Below, piece by piece: positions 26,515-35,078 of a stretch of DNA of 60,973 nucleotides (the first letter of the stretch is position 1; every line of letters begins with the position of its first letter). Under the pieces are notes generated by a model, which worked only from the letters and a program-made list of their open reading frames with translations, ran no database searches and was not told where the DNA came from. The position numbers were made by a program, and so were the translations under genes. This DNA is from DASWJQ01 sp036397095 (GTDB taxonomy: Bacteria > Chloroflexota > Anaerolineae > Anaerolineales > E44-bin32): assembly GCA_036397095.1 (NCBI GenBank), contig DASWJQ010000156.1:1-60973 (forward strand), read 5' to 3'.

Positions 26515-28344
26515 TCAGGGGGTCGGCGTTGCGGAGGCGGCGACTGTGGCCTGGCCGGTCGGTGTTTGCGACGGCACCGGGGTGAGCGTCGGGCCTTCGC
26601 CGCTGAGCGCTGCCAGATGGATTTCGGCCAAGGCTAACGCCGATGGTCGGGCGCCCTCCGTGTCCAGGATCCACTGCCAGTTCAGCCGGGCCTCGTCGAG
26701 CAGCGGTGGATTGGTGCCTTCATAGATTAGGGCGCGCAGCGCATAGCCATCCGATTTACGGGCAGGATCCTCGGTCAATGAGATCGCCGTGTTCACCTGG
26801 CGAACGGCCTCGACATATCGGCCCAAATGGTAGAAGGCACGGGCATAGGAGAAGATCAATTCGTAGGTCTCCACACCAAAGCGCCTCGCCTGGAGCATGT
26901 CGTCATAAGCCGACTGGTACTCACCGGTCTCCAATTTGACGATCGCCCTGGCCAAGTAGCCGGGTGCGTAGCGGTCATTGATCTCAAGCGAACGCTCGGC
27001 AGCCTGGCGAGCGGCCGTCAGGTCGCCCCGTGCCAGCTCCGCCCGAGCCAGGTGGGCCCAGCCGGCATGATCGTCGGGTACGTAGGCGACATACGTCTGC
27101 AGCGGCCAAAGGGCTTCGTCAAAACGCTCCAGGGCAACCAGCGCCCGGCCGATGGCCTTGTACCCTTCCAAGTTGGTCGGATCGCCTGCGCTGCCTTCGA
27201 TGGCGCTCTCCAGGGACTCTTCGAGCCGTTCCCGGTTGTACTCGGCCTCGCTCATCCGGATATAGACGAGTGGCTCGTGTACCCCGGCGTCAATGGCGTC
27301 CTGCAGGGTTTCTTCCATGGCACTCCAGACGCGCAAGTTGCCAAAGAACTCAGCCTTGTGCAAATAGGCGACGGTCAAGAGCGGGTCGCGCCGAATGGCC
27401 GAGTCGAAGTCACCGGGCAGGTCGGAGGCCCGGAATTCGCCGTTCTCACGAAGGATGATATCGAGCCGGGCAAGACCGCGGCCCACGTAGGCGGGTGCGA
27501 AGTCGGCGTTGAGCAAGGTCGCCCGGTCATAAGCTTGGGTTGCCTGGCCTGGTTGACCGTCCAGCCGCAGCGCTTCACCCAGGAAATAGTGCGCGTCGAC
27601 CAGCGTGGCGTCGAGTTCGACAACCTGGCGCATGAATTCAATGGCGGCTTCATAGTCCCCGCGCTGCAGTGCGGCAATGCCGGCACCATAAGCTTCGAAA
27701 CTCGGATGGGGTGTCAGCCCGAGAATCGGGGTGGAAGTCGGCGTCGCCTCGACGAAGAACCCGATGGGCGTGCCAGCCAACTCGGTTGGAATGGGCGTGC
27801 GGAAGGCCCGGGTTTCGGCAGGGACCGGCGTGTTGGTCGCCGTCGGGATGTCGGGTGTAACTGTTGGCGTATAGCTAGCCGTCGGTAGCGACGGCGCGAC
27901 GAACGTGCCCACAGGGAAGTTACGCAGCAGGACATACAAACCGCCGAGGGCGCCGAGCCCGACCAGCCCCAGCAGCACGCCGCCAACCATACGGGCGTTG
28001 AGGCGCAGTGCGGGCTGGGGTCGGGCGCGAGCCACCTGGGCTACCCGCCGCTTCGGCACCTTGGGTTTCTGCCGCTTGCTGTCCTCGGGTTTGCGTGCGC
28101 CCAACACGACCAATCCACGCAGCGCGGCCCGGTTGGTCGGATCGATATCAAGCGCCGATTCCAGGCAGTAGATCCGTTCGCGAGGCGTGTCGACGACCGC
28201 GCTCATCCACACCCAATACTCGGCGTTGGCCGAGTCGGAGCGCAGCAAACGAGCCAGGATCTCTCTGGCCCGGGCGCGGTCGCCGGCGCGGGCGGCACCG
28301 ATGGCTTCCGCCATCATGTTGGGGCTAGATTCAGCCAAAGTCAT
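26515..28344 (-). CDS. membrane-anchored TPR-repeat protein
   Basis: This 609-residue protein has three parts. Residues 1-90 form a cytoplasmic helical TPR-like module (REILARLLRSDSANAEYWVW). A single membrane helix at about 122-142 and a Thr/Pro linker come next. Outside there are about seven to eight tetratricopeptide repeats (residues about 220-570), such as GDYEAAIEFMRQVVELDATL and FDEALWPLQTYVAYVPDDH. A Thr/Pro tail ends the protein. TPR arrays act as protein-interaction scaffolds; the partner is unknown. The ribosome-binding site AGAGGGG immediately precedes the ATG. It lies upstream of the multi-GAF kinase on the same strand, possibly in one operon. Confidence 0.88.
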   Translation of the reverse strand: MTLAESSPNMMAEAIGAARAGDRARAREILARLLRSDSANAEYWVWMSAVVDTPRERIYCLESALDIDPTNRAALRGLVVLGARKPEDSKRQKPKVPKRRVAQVARARPQPALRLNARMVGGVLLGLVGLGALGGLYVLLRNFPVGTFVAPSLPTASYTPTVTPDIPTATNTPVPAETRAFRTPIPTELAGTPIGFFVEATPTSTPILGLTPHPSFEAYGAGIAALQRGDYEAAIEFMRQVVELDATLVDAHYFLGEALRLDGQPGQATQAYDRATLLNADFAPAYVGRGLARLDIILRENGEFRASDLPGDFDSAIRRDPLLTVAYLHKAEFFGNLRVWSAMEETLQDAIDAGVHEPLVYIRMSEAEYNRERLEESLESAIEGSAGDPTNLEGYKAIGRALVALERFDEALWPLQTYVAYVPDDHAGWAHLARAELARGDLTAARQAAERSLEINDRYAPGYLARAIVKLETGEYQSAYDDMLQARRFGVETYELIFSYARAFYHLGRYVEAVRQVNTAISLTEDPARKSDGYALRALIYEGTNPPLLDEARLNWQWILDTEGARPSALALAEIHLAALSGEGPTLTPVPSQTPTGQATVAASATPTP

Positions 28345-28406
28345 CCCCTCTAGGCGTCGAACGTCTACTATAGCGGGCGGCCATCCAAAACGCTATCCCA
28401 CCTTGG

Positions 28407-28412
28407 TATAAT
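28407..28412 (+). promoter_or_regulatory. extended -10 promoter, predicted leaderless start
   Basis: TTGGTATAAT has a TG-n extension and a perfect TATAAT. The GTG start at 28421 is only 8 bases after the hexamer, so transcription should begin at or beside the start codon. No ribosome-binding site is present. Confidence 0.65.
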
Positions 28413-28420
28413 CCCCGGCC

Positions 28421-29386
28421 GTGATGTTTCCCAGCCGCAAGTTGCTCCCATTGGCGTGGTTGGCGCTGTTGAGCGCCTGCGGGGGGCAAGCTTCCGAGGC
28501 AACCGCCAGCCCAAGTCCGACGCTCCAGGTCTACGTAACAGGCACACCGACGGCGACGCGGCCGGCGCCGGTCGCCAATGCTACCGAAGAATCGCTGTTG
28601 CCCAGCCCCACACCGTTTGTGCACCAGGTGGCGCAGGGTGAGACCCTGCTCGACATTGCGCTGCGCTACGGAGTCTCACTTGATGGCCTGCTGGCGGCCA
28701 ATCCTGGCATAGACCCGCGCTTTCTCTCCATCGACCAGGAACTCCGAATCCCAGGGCCCGATGGCCAGCCGGCCGACACCCTGCTGCCAACATCAACTCC
28801 GCTGCCCCTGGACTTGGATCACGCGTCTTGTTTTCGTGCGCAAAGCGGGGCCCTTCACTGTCTGGTGACTGCCCACAACCCAACATCCAACGCTGTCGAA
28901 GGACTGACCTCCCAAGTCAGCCTGCTGGACTCACAGGGGGAAGTGATCGACCGTTCGCTGGCGTTTGCCCCCTTGAGCCGGCTGCCAGCCGGCGGCCGAC
29001 TACCGCTCTCGGCCTACTTTGCGCCGCCGGCGCCGGCTGAGGCCATGCCGCGTTTCTCCCTGTTGAGCGCGGTTGCCTCGGCAAGTGGTGAGGAACGCTA
29101 TTTGCCTACCGAACTCAGCGACATCGAGACCGACCCGGAGGGCTCGGCTACCAGTTGGCAGGTCGGCGGGACTTTGGCCGTCGAGCTGCCCAAGGAGGAA
29201 GTGAGCTTCCAGGTTTCCCTGTTGATCATGGCGTTGGACGGCGATGGCGGGATCGTTGGTTTCACCAAGTGGGAGCCAGTGGACGAGGACAGCCCGCCGT
29301 ATACATTCTCGCTTACTGTGTTCAGTCTCGGTCCAGCGATCGACTCGGTCGAGCTGCTGGCCGAGGTGGTCGTGTTGCCGGAGTAG
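28421..29386 (+). CDS. LysM-domain lipoprotein
   Basis: This predicted lipoprotein has 321 residues. A signal peptide ends with lipobox LLSAC near residue 20. A Thr/Pro-rich linker follows, then one LysM domain (HQVAQGETLLDIALRYGVS ... LSIDQELRIP, about 68-112), which would bind peptidoglycan or related glycans. The C-terminal 200 residues form an unassigned beta-rich domain. Translation may start at GTG 28421 or ATG 28424. The promoter -10 lies 8 bases upstream and there is no ribosome-binding site. It diverges from the TPR gene. Confidence 0.87.
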   Translation: MMFPSRKLLPLAWLALLSACGGQASEATASPSPTLQVYVTGTPTATRPAPVANATEESLLPSPTPFVHQVAQGETLLDIALRYGVSLDGLLAANPGIDPRFLSIDQELRIPGPDGQPADTLLPTSTPLPLDLDHASCFRAQSGALHCLVTAHNPTSNAVEGLTSQVSLLDSQGEVIDRSLAFAPLSRLPAGGRLPLSAYFAPPAPAEAMPRFSLLSAVASASGEERYLPTELSDIETDPEGSATSWQVGGTLAVELPKEEVSFQVSLLIMALDGDGGIVGFTKWEPVDEDSPPYTFSLTVFSLGPAIDSVELLAEVVVLPE

Positions 29387-29413
29387 CGGCAAGGCTACAA
29401 TGGACGCCATTCC

Positions 29414-30145
29414 ATGACGGATGTCAAGGTCATCCCGGTTTCGGATCGCAAGCAACTTGCGCCGCTGCTCGACCTGCAGTCGGCGGCCGATGCCATGGCC
29501 GCCTACTACGCACTCGAGCACCCGGCGGAGCGGGTGCGCCTCTTCGGCTGCAACTCGCCGACCGGCGATCCATTTGGCTTTATGGCCGTGGCCCAGACCG
29601 GGCTCGATTTGTTTCGCCCGCTGGCCATCCCATTCGTCGCCAGGCGTCAAGTCCTGCTCCGTCTGCTCCGCGACGCGTTCCGTCCGAGGCAGCCTTTCCT
29701 GCTCCACCTGCCAAGTGACCAGCTCGCTTGGCTGGAAGGACAGGTCGACATCGGAAGCGTCCAGCGTGCCGAAACACTGCGGCTGGAGCCAAGCGCCTAC
29801 GAACCTGTGCTCAATGTACTGGTTGTGGAAGCCGCAGGGCCAACCGACCGCCTGCGCTACGAGATTCGCACCGCCGAAGGGACGCGAGCGGCCGCCGGTG
29901 TCAACTGGGCAGGCCAACGATTTGCCGAGGTGTATCTCGACGCCGACGACCTGGCTCGCGGCCGGCGTTTGACCGAGTCCGTCCTGTCGGCGTTGGTGGG
30001 GCGCCTGCTAGGCGAGCGCCGCATCGCCCTCTACCGAGTGGAGACCGAGCGGCTCGCCGCCAAGACCGAGGCCTTCCATGTAGGATTCCGCCCGACCGGG
30101 ATCCATACGGCCCTGGCCGAAGCCCAAATGGCGGCCGAGGACTAG
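29414..30145 (+). CDS. conserved hypothetical protein, possibly GNAT-like
   Basis: This 243-residue protein has no signal peptide or membrane helix. Two related halves are suggested, each alternating beta strands and helices in a way loosely like GNAT acetyltransferases (for example FGFMAVAQTGLDLFRPLAIPF and RFAEVYLDADDLARGRRLTES). The acetyl-CoA pyrophosphate loop is not clear. A TACAAT hexamer lies 12 bases before the ATG. The gene ends three bases before the GH1 gene, which suggests cotranscription. Function unassigned. Confidence 0.6.
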   Translation: MTDVKVIPVSDRKQLAPLLDLQSAADAMAAYYALEHPAERVRLFGCNSPTGDPFGFMAVAQTGLDLFRPLAIPFVARRQVLLRLLRDAFRPRQPFLLHLPSDQLAWLEGQVDIGSVQRAETLRLEPSAYEPVLNVLVVEAAGPTDRLRYEIRTAEGTRAAAGVNWAGQRFAEVYLDADDLARGRRLTESVLSALVGRLLGERRIALYRVETERLAAKTEAFHVGFRPTGIHTALAEAQMAAED

Positions 30146-30148
30146 CCC

Positions 30149-31498
30149 ATGGTCGATGCGAGGCACTCCTTCCCCGAAGGCTTTCTGTGGGGGACAGCGA
30201 CCGCCGCCCACCAGGTGGAAGGCGACAATTGGACCAATGACTGGTCCCGATGGGAGCAGGAGCCGGACCGGATCCGCCAGGGTCATAAGGCCGGCAAGGC
30301 CTGCGATTGGTGGGGAGGGCGCTGGGCGGAAGATTTGGACCGGGCGGCGGCCGACGGTCAGAATGCGCACCGGCTCTCGGTCGAGTGGAGCCGGCTGCAG
30401 CCTGCCCCCGACCGGTGGGACGACAGCGCCCTCGAGGCCTACCGCCAGCTTGTGAGCGGCGCCGCCGAACGCGGTTTGCAGCCAGTCGTCACCCTGCACC
30501 ACTTTACCAATCCCATCTGGTTGGCCGAACAGGGCGGCTGGCTCAACCCCCAGGTTATCGGCCATTTCGAACGCTTCGCCAGCCGTGTCGTTGAAGGTCT
30601 GGCCGACCGGGTCGCATTCTGGGTCACCATCAACGAGCCCAATGTCTACGCCTACGCCGCGCATGCCTCGGGGGATTTCCCACCGGGCGGCAGGAGCATT
30701 GGCGATGCGCTGCAAGTGATAGCCAACATGACCCGGGCCCACGCCGCCGCCTACCGGGCCATCCATCGGCTGCAGCCACATGCGCTGGTCGGACTGGCCC
30801 ATCATTATCGAGGCATGCAGCCGTCCCTGGCTTGGTCGCCGTTGGACCGATTCCTGGTTGGACTGCGCTCCTCGACCTTCAATGACGCGATCCCCAACGC
30901 GCTGATGACGGGAGAGCTTCGCTTGCTCAACCGTCGTCTGGCGATTCCCGAAGCCAAGGACACTCAGGATTACTTTGGGCTCAACTATTACACGGCCGAA
31001 CGAGTCCGGTTCGATCTGACCCGACCGTCCGAGCTGTTCGGCCATGGCTATTTCCCCGAAGAACTCCCCGTGAGCCCCGATGGGTTTATTGCCGATGATC
31101 CTGACGGGTTCCGACGGGCGCTGCGCTGGGCGAAGGGCTTTGGCCTGCCGATCTATGTGCTGGAGAATGGCTGCGAAGATCCCGACGACGAATTTCGGCG
31201 TCACTACCTTGCCGGCCACCTGCGGAAGCTGTGGGACGCCGTCAACTTCAACTGGCAGGTCAAGGGTTACTTCCACTGGTCGTTGGTTGATAATTTCGAA
31301 TGGGAGCGTGGCTGGACCCAGCGGTTTGGCTTGTGGCAGTTGGATCTTCAGAGCCAGGCACGCAGCAAACGGCTGAGCGCAGACTTCTATGGTGAGATCT
31401 GCCGCCAAAACGCGCTGACCAGCGACATCGTGCGCCGCTACGCACCTGAGGCGGCCGTCAAGCTCTTTCCCCACGACGGCCCGGGAGAACTGCCCTAA
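30149..31498 (+). CDS. GH1-family beta-glucosidase
   Basis: This retaining beta-glycosidase has a (beta/alpha)8 barrel of 449 residues. The N-terminal GH1 signature FPEGFLWGTATAAHQVEG is present. The acid/base glutamate is in FWVTINEPN, and the nucleophile is in the YVLENGCEDP segment. WSLVDNFEWERG near the C-terminus forms the aglycone/glucose pocket. There is no signal peptide, so it probably acts on imported disaccharides. The family includes glucosidases, galactosidases and fucosidases, so substrate choice is uncertain. It starts 3 bases after the preceding hypothetical gene. Confidence 0.95.
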   Translation: MVDARHSFPEGFLWGTATAAHQVEGDNWTNDWSRWEQEPDRIRQGHKAGKACDWWGGRWAEDLDRAAADGQNAHRLSVEWSRLQPAPDRWDDSALEAYRQLVSGAAERGLQPVVTLHHFTNPIWLAEQGGWLNPQVIGHFERFASRVVEGLADRVAFWVTINEPNVYAYAAHASGDFPPGGRSIGDALQVIANMTRAHAAAYRAIHRLQPHALVGLAHHYRGMQPSLAWSPLDRFLVGLRSSTFNDAIPNALMTGELRLLNRRLAIPEAKDTQDYFGLNYYTAERVRFDLTRPSELFGHGYFPEELPVSPDGFIADDPDGFRRALRWAKGFGLPIYVLENGCEDPDDEFRRHYLAGHLRKLWDAVNFNWQVKGYFHWSLVDNFEWERGWTQRFGLWQLDLQSQARSKRLSADFYGEICRQNALTSDIVRRYAPEAAVKLFPHDGPGELP

Positions 31499-31644
31499 GC
31501 GGCAAGTCGCACGCCCCGTTTGTTCACCTTGGTGGTAAGGAAGGCCTCCTTTGCGCCCATCGTCGCGCCGACTGGTTGTGCTAGGGCGACAAGGCTGCAT
31601 GCTATACTTCCCCCGCCGCCCGCTCTTCGTAGCGGCACCATTGT

Positions 31645-31731
31645 GGAGAGGTAGCGTAGTCTGGCCTAACGCGCGCGCCTGGAGAGCGCGTGAGCCGCGA
31701 GGCTCCGTGGGTTCGAATCCCACCCTCTCCG
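31645..31731 (+). tRNA. tRNA-Ser (anticodon GGA)
   Basis: The acceptor stem GGAGAGG (31645-31651) pairs with CCTCTCC (31724-31730), and the discriminator is G. The anticodon loop CTGGAGA gives GGA. The long variable arm and the T-arm GTGGG-TTCGAAT-CCCAC fit a class II serine tRNA of 87 nt. CCA is not encoded. Confidence 0.95.
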
Positions 31732-31735
31732 CCTG

Positions 31736-31769
31736 GAAGCACCGCCAAGCGGTGCTTCTTTCCTTTTTG
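31736..31769 (+). terminator. terminator after tRNA-Ser
   Basis: A perfect 10-bp stem GAAGCACCGC/GCGGTGCTTC (31736-31745 with 31749-31758), a CAA loop and a T-rich tail (TTTCCTTTTT) follow the tRNA. The CGC-CAA-GCG apex is the same as in the terminator at 17516. Confidence 0.88.
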
Positions 31770-31783
31770 TCGCCGGTCGCCCG

Positions 31784-31812
31784 TTGACAGCCGGCGGCTG
31801 GCCCATTATCCT
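31784..31812 (+). promoter_or_regulatory. promoter of the SRP RNA gene
   Basis: TTGACA (31784-31789), 17 bases and TATCCT (31807-31812) place the transcription start near 31818, which is where the RNA's terminal stem begins. Confidence 0.75.
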
Positions 31813-31817
31813 CGGGT

Positions 31818-31918
31818 GCCGGGTCGGCCCGGCGCGATCGTTCCTCCCAAACCCCGTCAGGTCCGAAAGGAAGCAGCGGTAGGGAGCGATTTCGGTCGGC
31901 GACGGCAGCCGACTCGGC
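31818..31918 (+). ncRNA. ffs: signal recognition particle RNA (4.5S type)
   Basis: The universally conserved SRP RNA core GTCAGGTCCGAAAGGAAGCAGC is present around 31856-31878; the two internal loops bind Ffh. The ends pair: GCCGGGTCGGC at 31818-31828 with GCCGACTCGGC at 31908-31918 (one G-U). This gives a molecule of about 101 nt, the size of a 4.5S RNA without an Alu domain. It is flanked by its own promoter, and a short T-run follows. With Ffh it targets membrane and secreted proteins. Confidence 0.93.
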
Positions 31919-31945
31919 CTTTCTATCCCCCGGAACCGGCTTTGG

Positions 31946-31951
31946 TATACT
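31946..31951 (+). promoter_or_regulatory. extended -10 promoter, predicted leaderless start
   Basis: TTTGGTATACT has a TG-n extended -10 element. The gap to the ATG at 31960 is 8 bases and there is no ribosome-binding site. Its layout closely matches the element at 28407. Confidence 0.6.
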
Positions 31952-31959
31952 GCCGGCCG

Positions 31960-33369
31960 ATGGCCGCCTTTCCCCGTCCTGACCAACGCACACTGCAGCA
32001 TGCCCGTCCAATGGCGCCCTTACTGGCCATGGCCGGATTGACGCTGACGGTGTGGGCGCTCGCCCGACCGGTCGAAATTGCCTTCGGCGGCCGCCAACTT
32101 ACCGTACGCAGCAACGCAGCCAGCGTCGGTCAGACGCTGCGTCTGGCCGGCCTGGCACTCTCGCCGGCCGACAGCGTGGCGCCGGCCCCCTCGGCACGCA
32201 CCGTGTCCGGACAGGAGATCGTGGTGATTCCTGCCAGGCCGGTATCGGTCGAGATCGACGGCCGCCGTCAGACGGTGACAACCGCCAGCCGCATTCCCGG
32301 CAATATCCTGGCCGACCTCGGCGTGGAACTGCTGCCCGGCGACCGGCTGTGGGTCGACGGTCTGCCGGCTGCCAGCGGCCTGGCGCCGCACCGGCAGCCC
32401 AGCCGACTGCGTATCGAACGCGGTGCCGACATGCGCTACCAGTTGGCTGGTCGCACAATGCAAGTCCGGAGTCTGGCATCCAGCCTGGCCGAATTGCTGT
32501 CGGAGGCTGGCCGCAGCCTGTACGAAGGGGACCAGGTGGCGCCGGGATGGATGATTCCGCTCAGCCCTGAGGCCGATCCGGCCTACGCTCCCTCACGCCC
32601 GCTGGCGATCGAAGTTGATGGTCAGCGTTTGCTAGTCCGCAGCGGGGCGCAGCGGGTGCATGGCGCGCTTGACCAGGTTGGTCTGGCGCTGGTTGGTCTC
32701 GATTGGGTCGAGCCCGGGATGAACGAGCGTCTGCCGTCAGGTGGGGTCATCCGAGTGCACCGTGTGCGTGAGGAAGTGTTGGTCGAGCTCGAACCCGTTC
32801 CGTTCGAAACCGAATTCCAACCGCTGGCTGAGGTGGAGATCGACAGTCAGCGCATTATCGACACCGGCGCTTATGGCGTGCAGGCCAACCAGGTCCGGAT
32901 ACGCTACCAGGACGGCGTGGAAGTTCAGCGGCGGCTCGAAGGACATTGGCTGGCGCGTGAGCCACAACCGCGGCGTGTAGGCTATGGCACCAACATCGAA
33001 GTGCGCAGTCTGGCCACCGCCGACGGGACGATCGAATACTGGCGGGCGGTCCAGATGTGGGCCACGTCTTACTCGCCATCCCGGGCCGGCGTGTCACCCG
33101 ATGCCCCAAACTTTGGCATCACCGCCTCCGGGCAGACGCTGCGCAAGGGCTTGGTGGCTATCGACCGCAGCCTGATAGCGTTCGGCACCCGCATGTACGT
33201 CCCAGGTTACGGCTTCGCCGAGGCGGCTGATACAGGCGGCGGGGTCCGCGGCCGCTGGATCGATTTGGGCTATGAGGATGATGAGTATATCCCGTGGGCT
33301 AGTTACGTCACGGTGTATTTCTTAACGCCGGTGCCACCAGCCAACAATATCGTCTGGATCTTCCCTTGA
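31960..33369 (+). CDS. DUF348/G5/3D-domain cell-wall protein (YabE/RpfB-like)
   Basis: This 469-residue exported protein has a membrane or signal helix (about residues 18-36). Four DUF348 ubiquitin-like repeats follow (for example VEIAFGGRQLTVRSNAASV and LAIEVDGQRLLVRSGA). A G5 domain comes next (EEVLVELEPVPFETEF, about 265-345). A C-terminal 3D domain ends it (ITASGQTLRKGLVAIDRSLI, GTRMYVPGYGFAEAADTGG, RWIDLGY). The three aspartates of the 3D name are largely kept, in ADTGG, WIDLGY and AIDRS. The family includes lytic or cell-wall-remodelling factors. The ATG at 31960 is preferred; an upstream in-frame extension would run through the SRP RNA. It overlaps rsmA by four bases. Confidence 0.9.
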   Translation: MAAFPRPDQRTLQHARPMAPLLAMAGLTLTVWALARPVEIAFGGRQLTVRSNAASVGQTLRLAGLALSPADSVAPAPSARTVSGQEIVVIPARPVSVEIDGRRQTVTTASRIPGNILADLGVELLPGDRLWVDGLPAASGLAPHRQPSRLRIERGADMRYQLAGRTMQVRSLASSLAELLSEAGRSLYEGDQVAPGWMIPLSPEADPAYAPSRPLAIEVDGQRLLVRSGAQRVHGALDQVGLALVGLDWVEPGMNERLPSGGVIRVHRVREEVLVELEPVPFETEFQPLAEVEIDSQRIIDTGAYGVQANQVRIRYQDGVEVQRRLEGHWLAREPQPRRVGYGTNIEVRSLATADGTIEYWRAVQMWATSYSPSRAGVSPDAPNFGITASGQTLRKGLVAIDRSLIAFGTRMYVPGYGFAEAADTGGGVRGRWIDLGYEDDEYIPWASYVTVYFLTPVPPANNIVWIFP

Positions 33370-34235
33370 CAGGGACCGGCGCGCCGGCGCCGTGGACCGC
33401 CAGCCAGTGGCGGTCGCTGCTCAAACGCCACCACATTCGCCCCGACAAACGCCTCGGTCAGAACTTTCTGTTTGACAGCCGGGCTTTGCAGTCTGTCGTG
33501 GACGCCGCTGAGCTGTCCCGTGACGAGACTGTCCTCGAAGTCGGCGCAGGTATAGGGTCGCTGACCCGGCGGCTGGCGCGCAGCGCAGGAGCGATCGTGG
33601 CGGTTGAGTTCGATCGCAGATTGTTGCCGGCGCTGATGGATGCCCTCCACGACGTGGAGAATGTTGACCTGGTCAGTGGTGATTTCTTGACCTTGGATTT
33701 GGGGCAGGTCATGCCGGCCGACGATTACTGCGTGGTGGCCAACATCCCCTACAACATCACCTCGGCCGTGATCCGCAAACTGATGGAAAGCGATCACCCG
33801 CCGCGGAGGATTGTGCTGACGGTGCAAGCGGAAGTGGCCGAGCGGATTGTTGCCGGGCCGGGGGCCATGAGCCTGCTGGCGCTTGGGGTCCAGCTTTATG
33901 CTATCCCCAAGATTGTCGCCCGTATCCCGGCCGCTGCCTTTCACCCGAAACCCAAAGTCGATTCGGCAGTGATCCGTATGGACAGGTCGCAATCGGCGAT
34001 CGCCCCCGAACTGGCTGAGGCAGTCTTCCGGCTGGCGCGGGCCGGGTTCGGCCAGAAGCGCAAGCAACTGCACAATTCGCTGGCGCACGGGCTTGGTCTG
34101 CCGGTCGATCAGGTGGAGTCGTTGCTGGCGAGCGCGGGGATCACGAGCGAGCGCCGGCCTCAGTCGGTTTCCGTGGACGAGTGGCGCAATCTGGGCCAGG
34201 CGTACCTGGCCGATGGATCGTCCGCGCAGACCTAG
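33366..34235 (+). CDS. rsmA: 16S rRNA (adenine1518/1519-N6) dimethyltransferase
   Basis: This enzyme dimethylates two adjacent adenines in the helix 45 loop of 16S rRNA during 30S maturation. The 289-residue protein begins with the KRLGQNFLFD motif near residue 29. The SAM-binding motif EVGAGIGSLT and catalytic motif NIPYNITS are intact, and a helical C-terminal domain follows. The TTG start at 33366 overlaps the stop of the preceding gene (TTGA), which implies translational coupling. The gene converges with the glycosyltransferase gene. Confidence 0.96.
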   Translation: MTGTGAPAPWTASQWRSLLKRHHIRPDKRLGQNFLFDSRALQSVVDAAELSRDETVLEVGAGIGSLTRRLARSAGAIVAVEFDRRLLPALMDALHDVENVDLVSGDFLTLDLGQVMPADDYCVVANIPYNITSAVIRKLMESDHPPRRIVLTVQAEVAERIVAGPGAMSLLALGVQLYAIPKIVARIPAAAFHPKPKVDSAVIRMDRSQSAIAPELAEAVFRLARAGFGQKRKQLHNSLAHGLGLPVDQVESLLASAGITSERRPQSVSVDEWRNLGQAYLADGSSAQT

Positions 34236-34990
34236 CCGTTGTCTTGCGGTGATGAGGAGGAATGGATCGGACGGAGCTGCCGGTACTTGAACAGGAGCTG
34301 CCACACGCGTACGGCGGCTTCTAGCTGGATGCGAAAGGACATCTTCGAATGACCGATGCGCCGGTCTTCGAAGTAGATCGGCAGCTCGACCGTGCGGTAG
34401 CCCAGCCTTTGGGTTAGGTAGGCCATCTCCACCTGGAACACATACCCGTTGGAGCGGACGCGTTCGAGCGGCAGGCCCCGCAAGCACTCCGCCCGCCACA
34501 ACCGGTAGCCGCCGGTTGCATCGCGAACTTCGAGACCCAAGATTGTGCGGGCGTATGCGTTGCCGAACGAAGACAGCAAGAGCCGTCCCAGCCCCCAGCG
34601 ATCGTCAATGCGCCCCCCCTCCACATAGCGAGAACCCAGCACGAGGTCGCCCGCCTCAAGCGCCTCAACAAACGAAGGCAAATAATCAGGCGAGTGCGAG
34701 AAGTCGGCATCCATCTGGCACACCATGTGGGCGCCCGTAGCCAGCGCGTGCTGAAAGCCGGTGATGTAGGCGGTACCCAACCCCAGTTTGCCGGGCCGAT
34801 GGATCACCTCGAGACTTCCGGGCCGCCGCTCGGCCAGTTCGTCGGCGATCCGTCCCGTCCCATCGGGTGAGTCGTCATCCACAATCAAGATCGACAACCC
34901 GTCGATCGGCAGGCCCCAGAGTTGGGCGGCCAAGATGGGCAAGTTGTCGGCTTCGTTGTAGGTGGGAATAATGACCGTCAGGCGGGGCAA
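34232..34990 (-). CDS. GT2 glycosyltransferase, dolichol/polyprenol-phosphate mannose synthase-like
   Basis: This family transfers a sugar (often mannose or glucose) to polyprenyl phosphate at the membrane. The 252-residue protein opens with LTVIIPTYNEADNL and has VDDDSPDGT, the metal-binding DAD in CQMDADFSH, and the acceptor-site region RYVEGG. GGYRLWRAECL and FEDRRIGHSKMS follow at the C-terminus, as in DPM1-like enzymes. There is no membrane tail. The start codon appears to be TTG at 34990. The gene overlaps the rsmA 3' end by four bases. Confidence 0.9.
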   Translation of the reverse strand: MPRLTVIIPTYNEADNLPILAAQLWGLPIDGLSILIVDDDSPDGTGRIADELAERRPGSLEVIHRPGKLGLGTAYITGFQHALATGAHMVCQMDADFSHSPDYLPSFVEALEAGDLVLGSRYVEGGRIDDRWGLGRLLLSSFGNAYARTILGLEVRDATGGYRLWRAECLRGLPLERVRSNGYVFQVEMAYLTQRLGYRTVELPIYFEDRRIGHSKMSFRIQLEAAVRVWQLLFKYRQLRPIHSSSSPQDNG

Positions 34991-35078
34991 TGCCGGCCCC
35001 CGCGCGGGAAGCGTTCATACGACCGGTAAGTTTCACCGCCAATGGGACTGTCTGAAGATCGGCGCAAACCTGGTTCCA

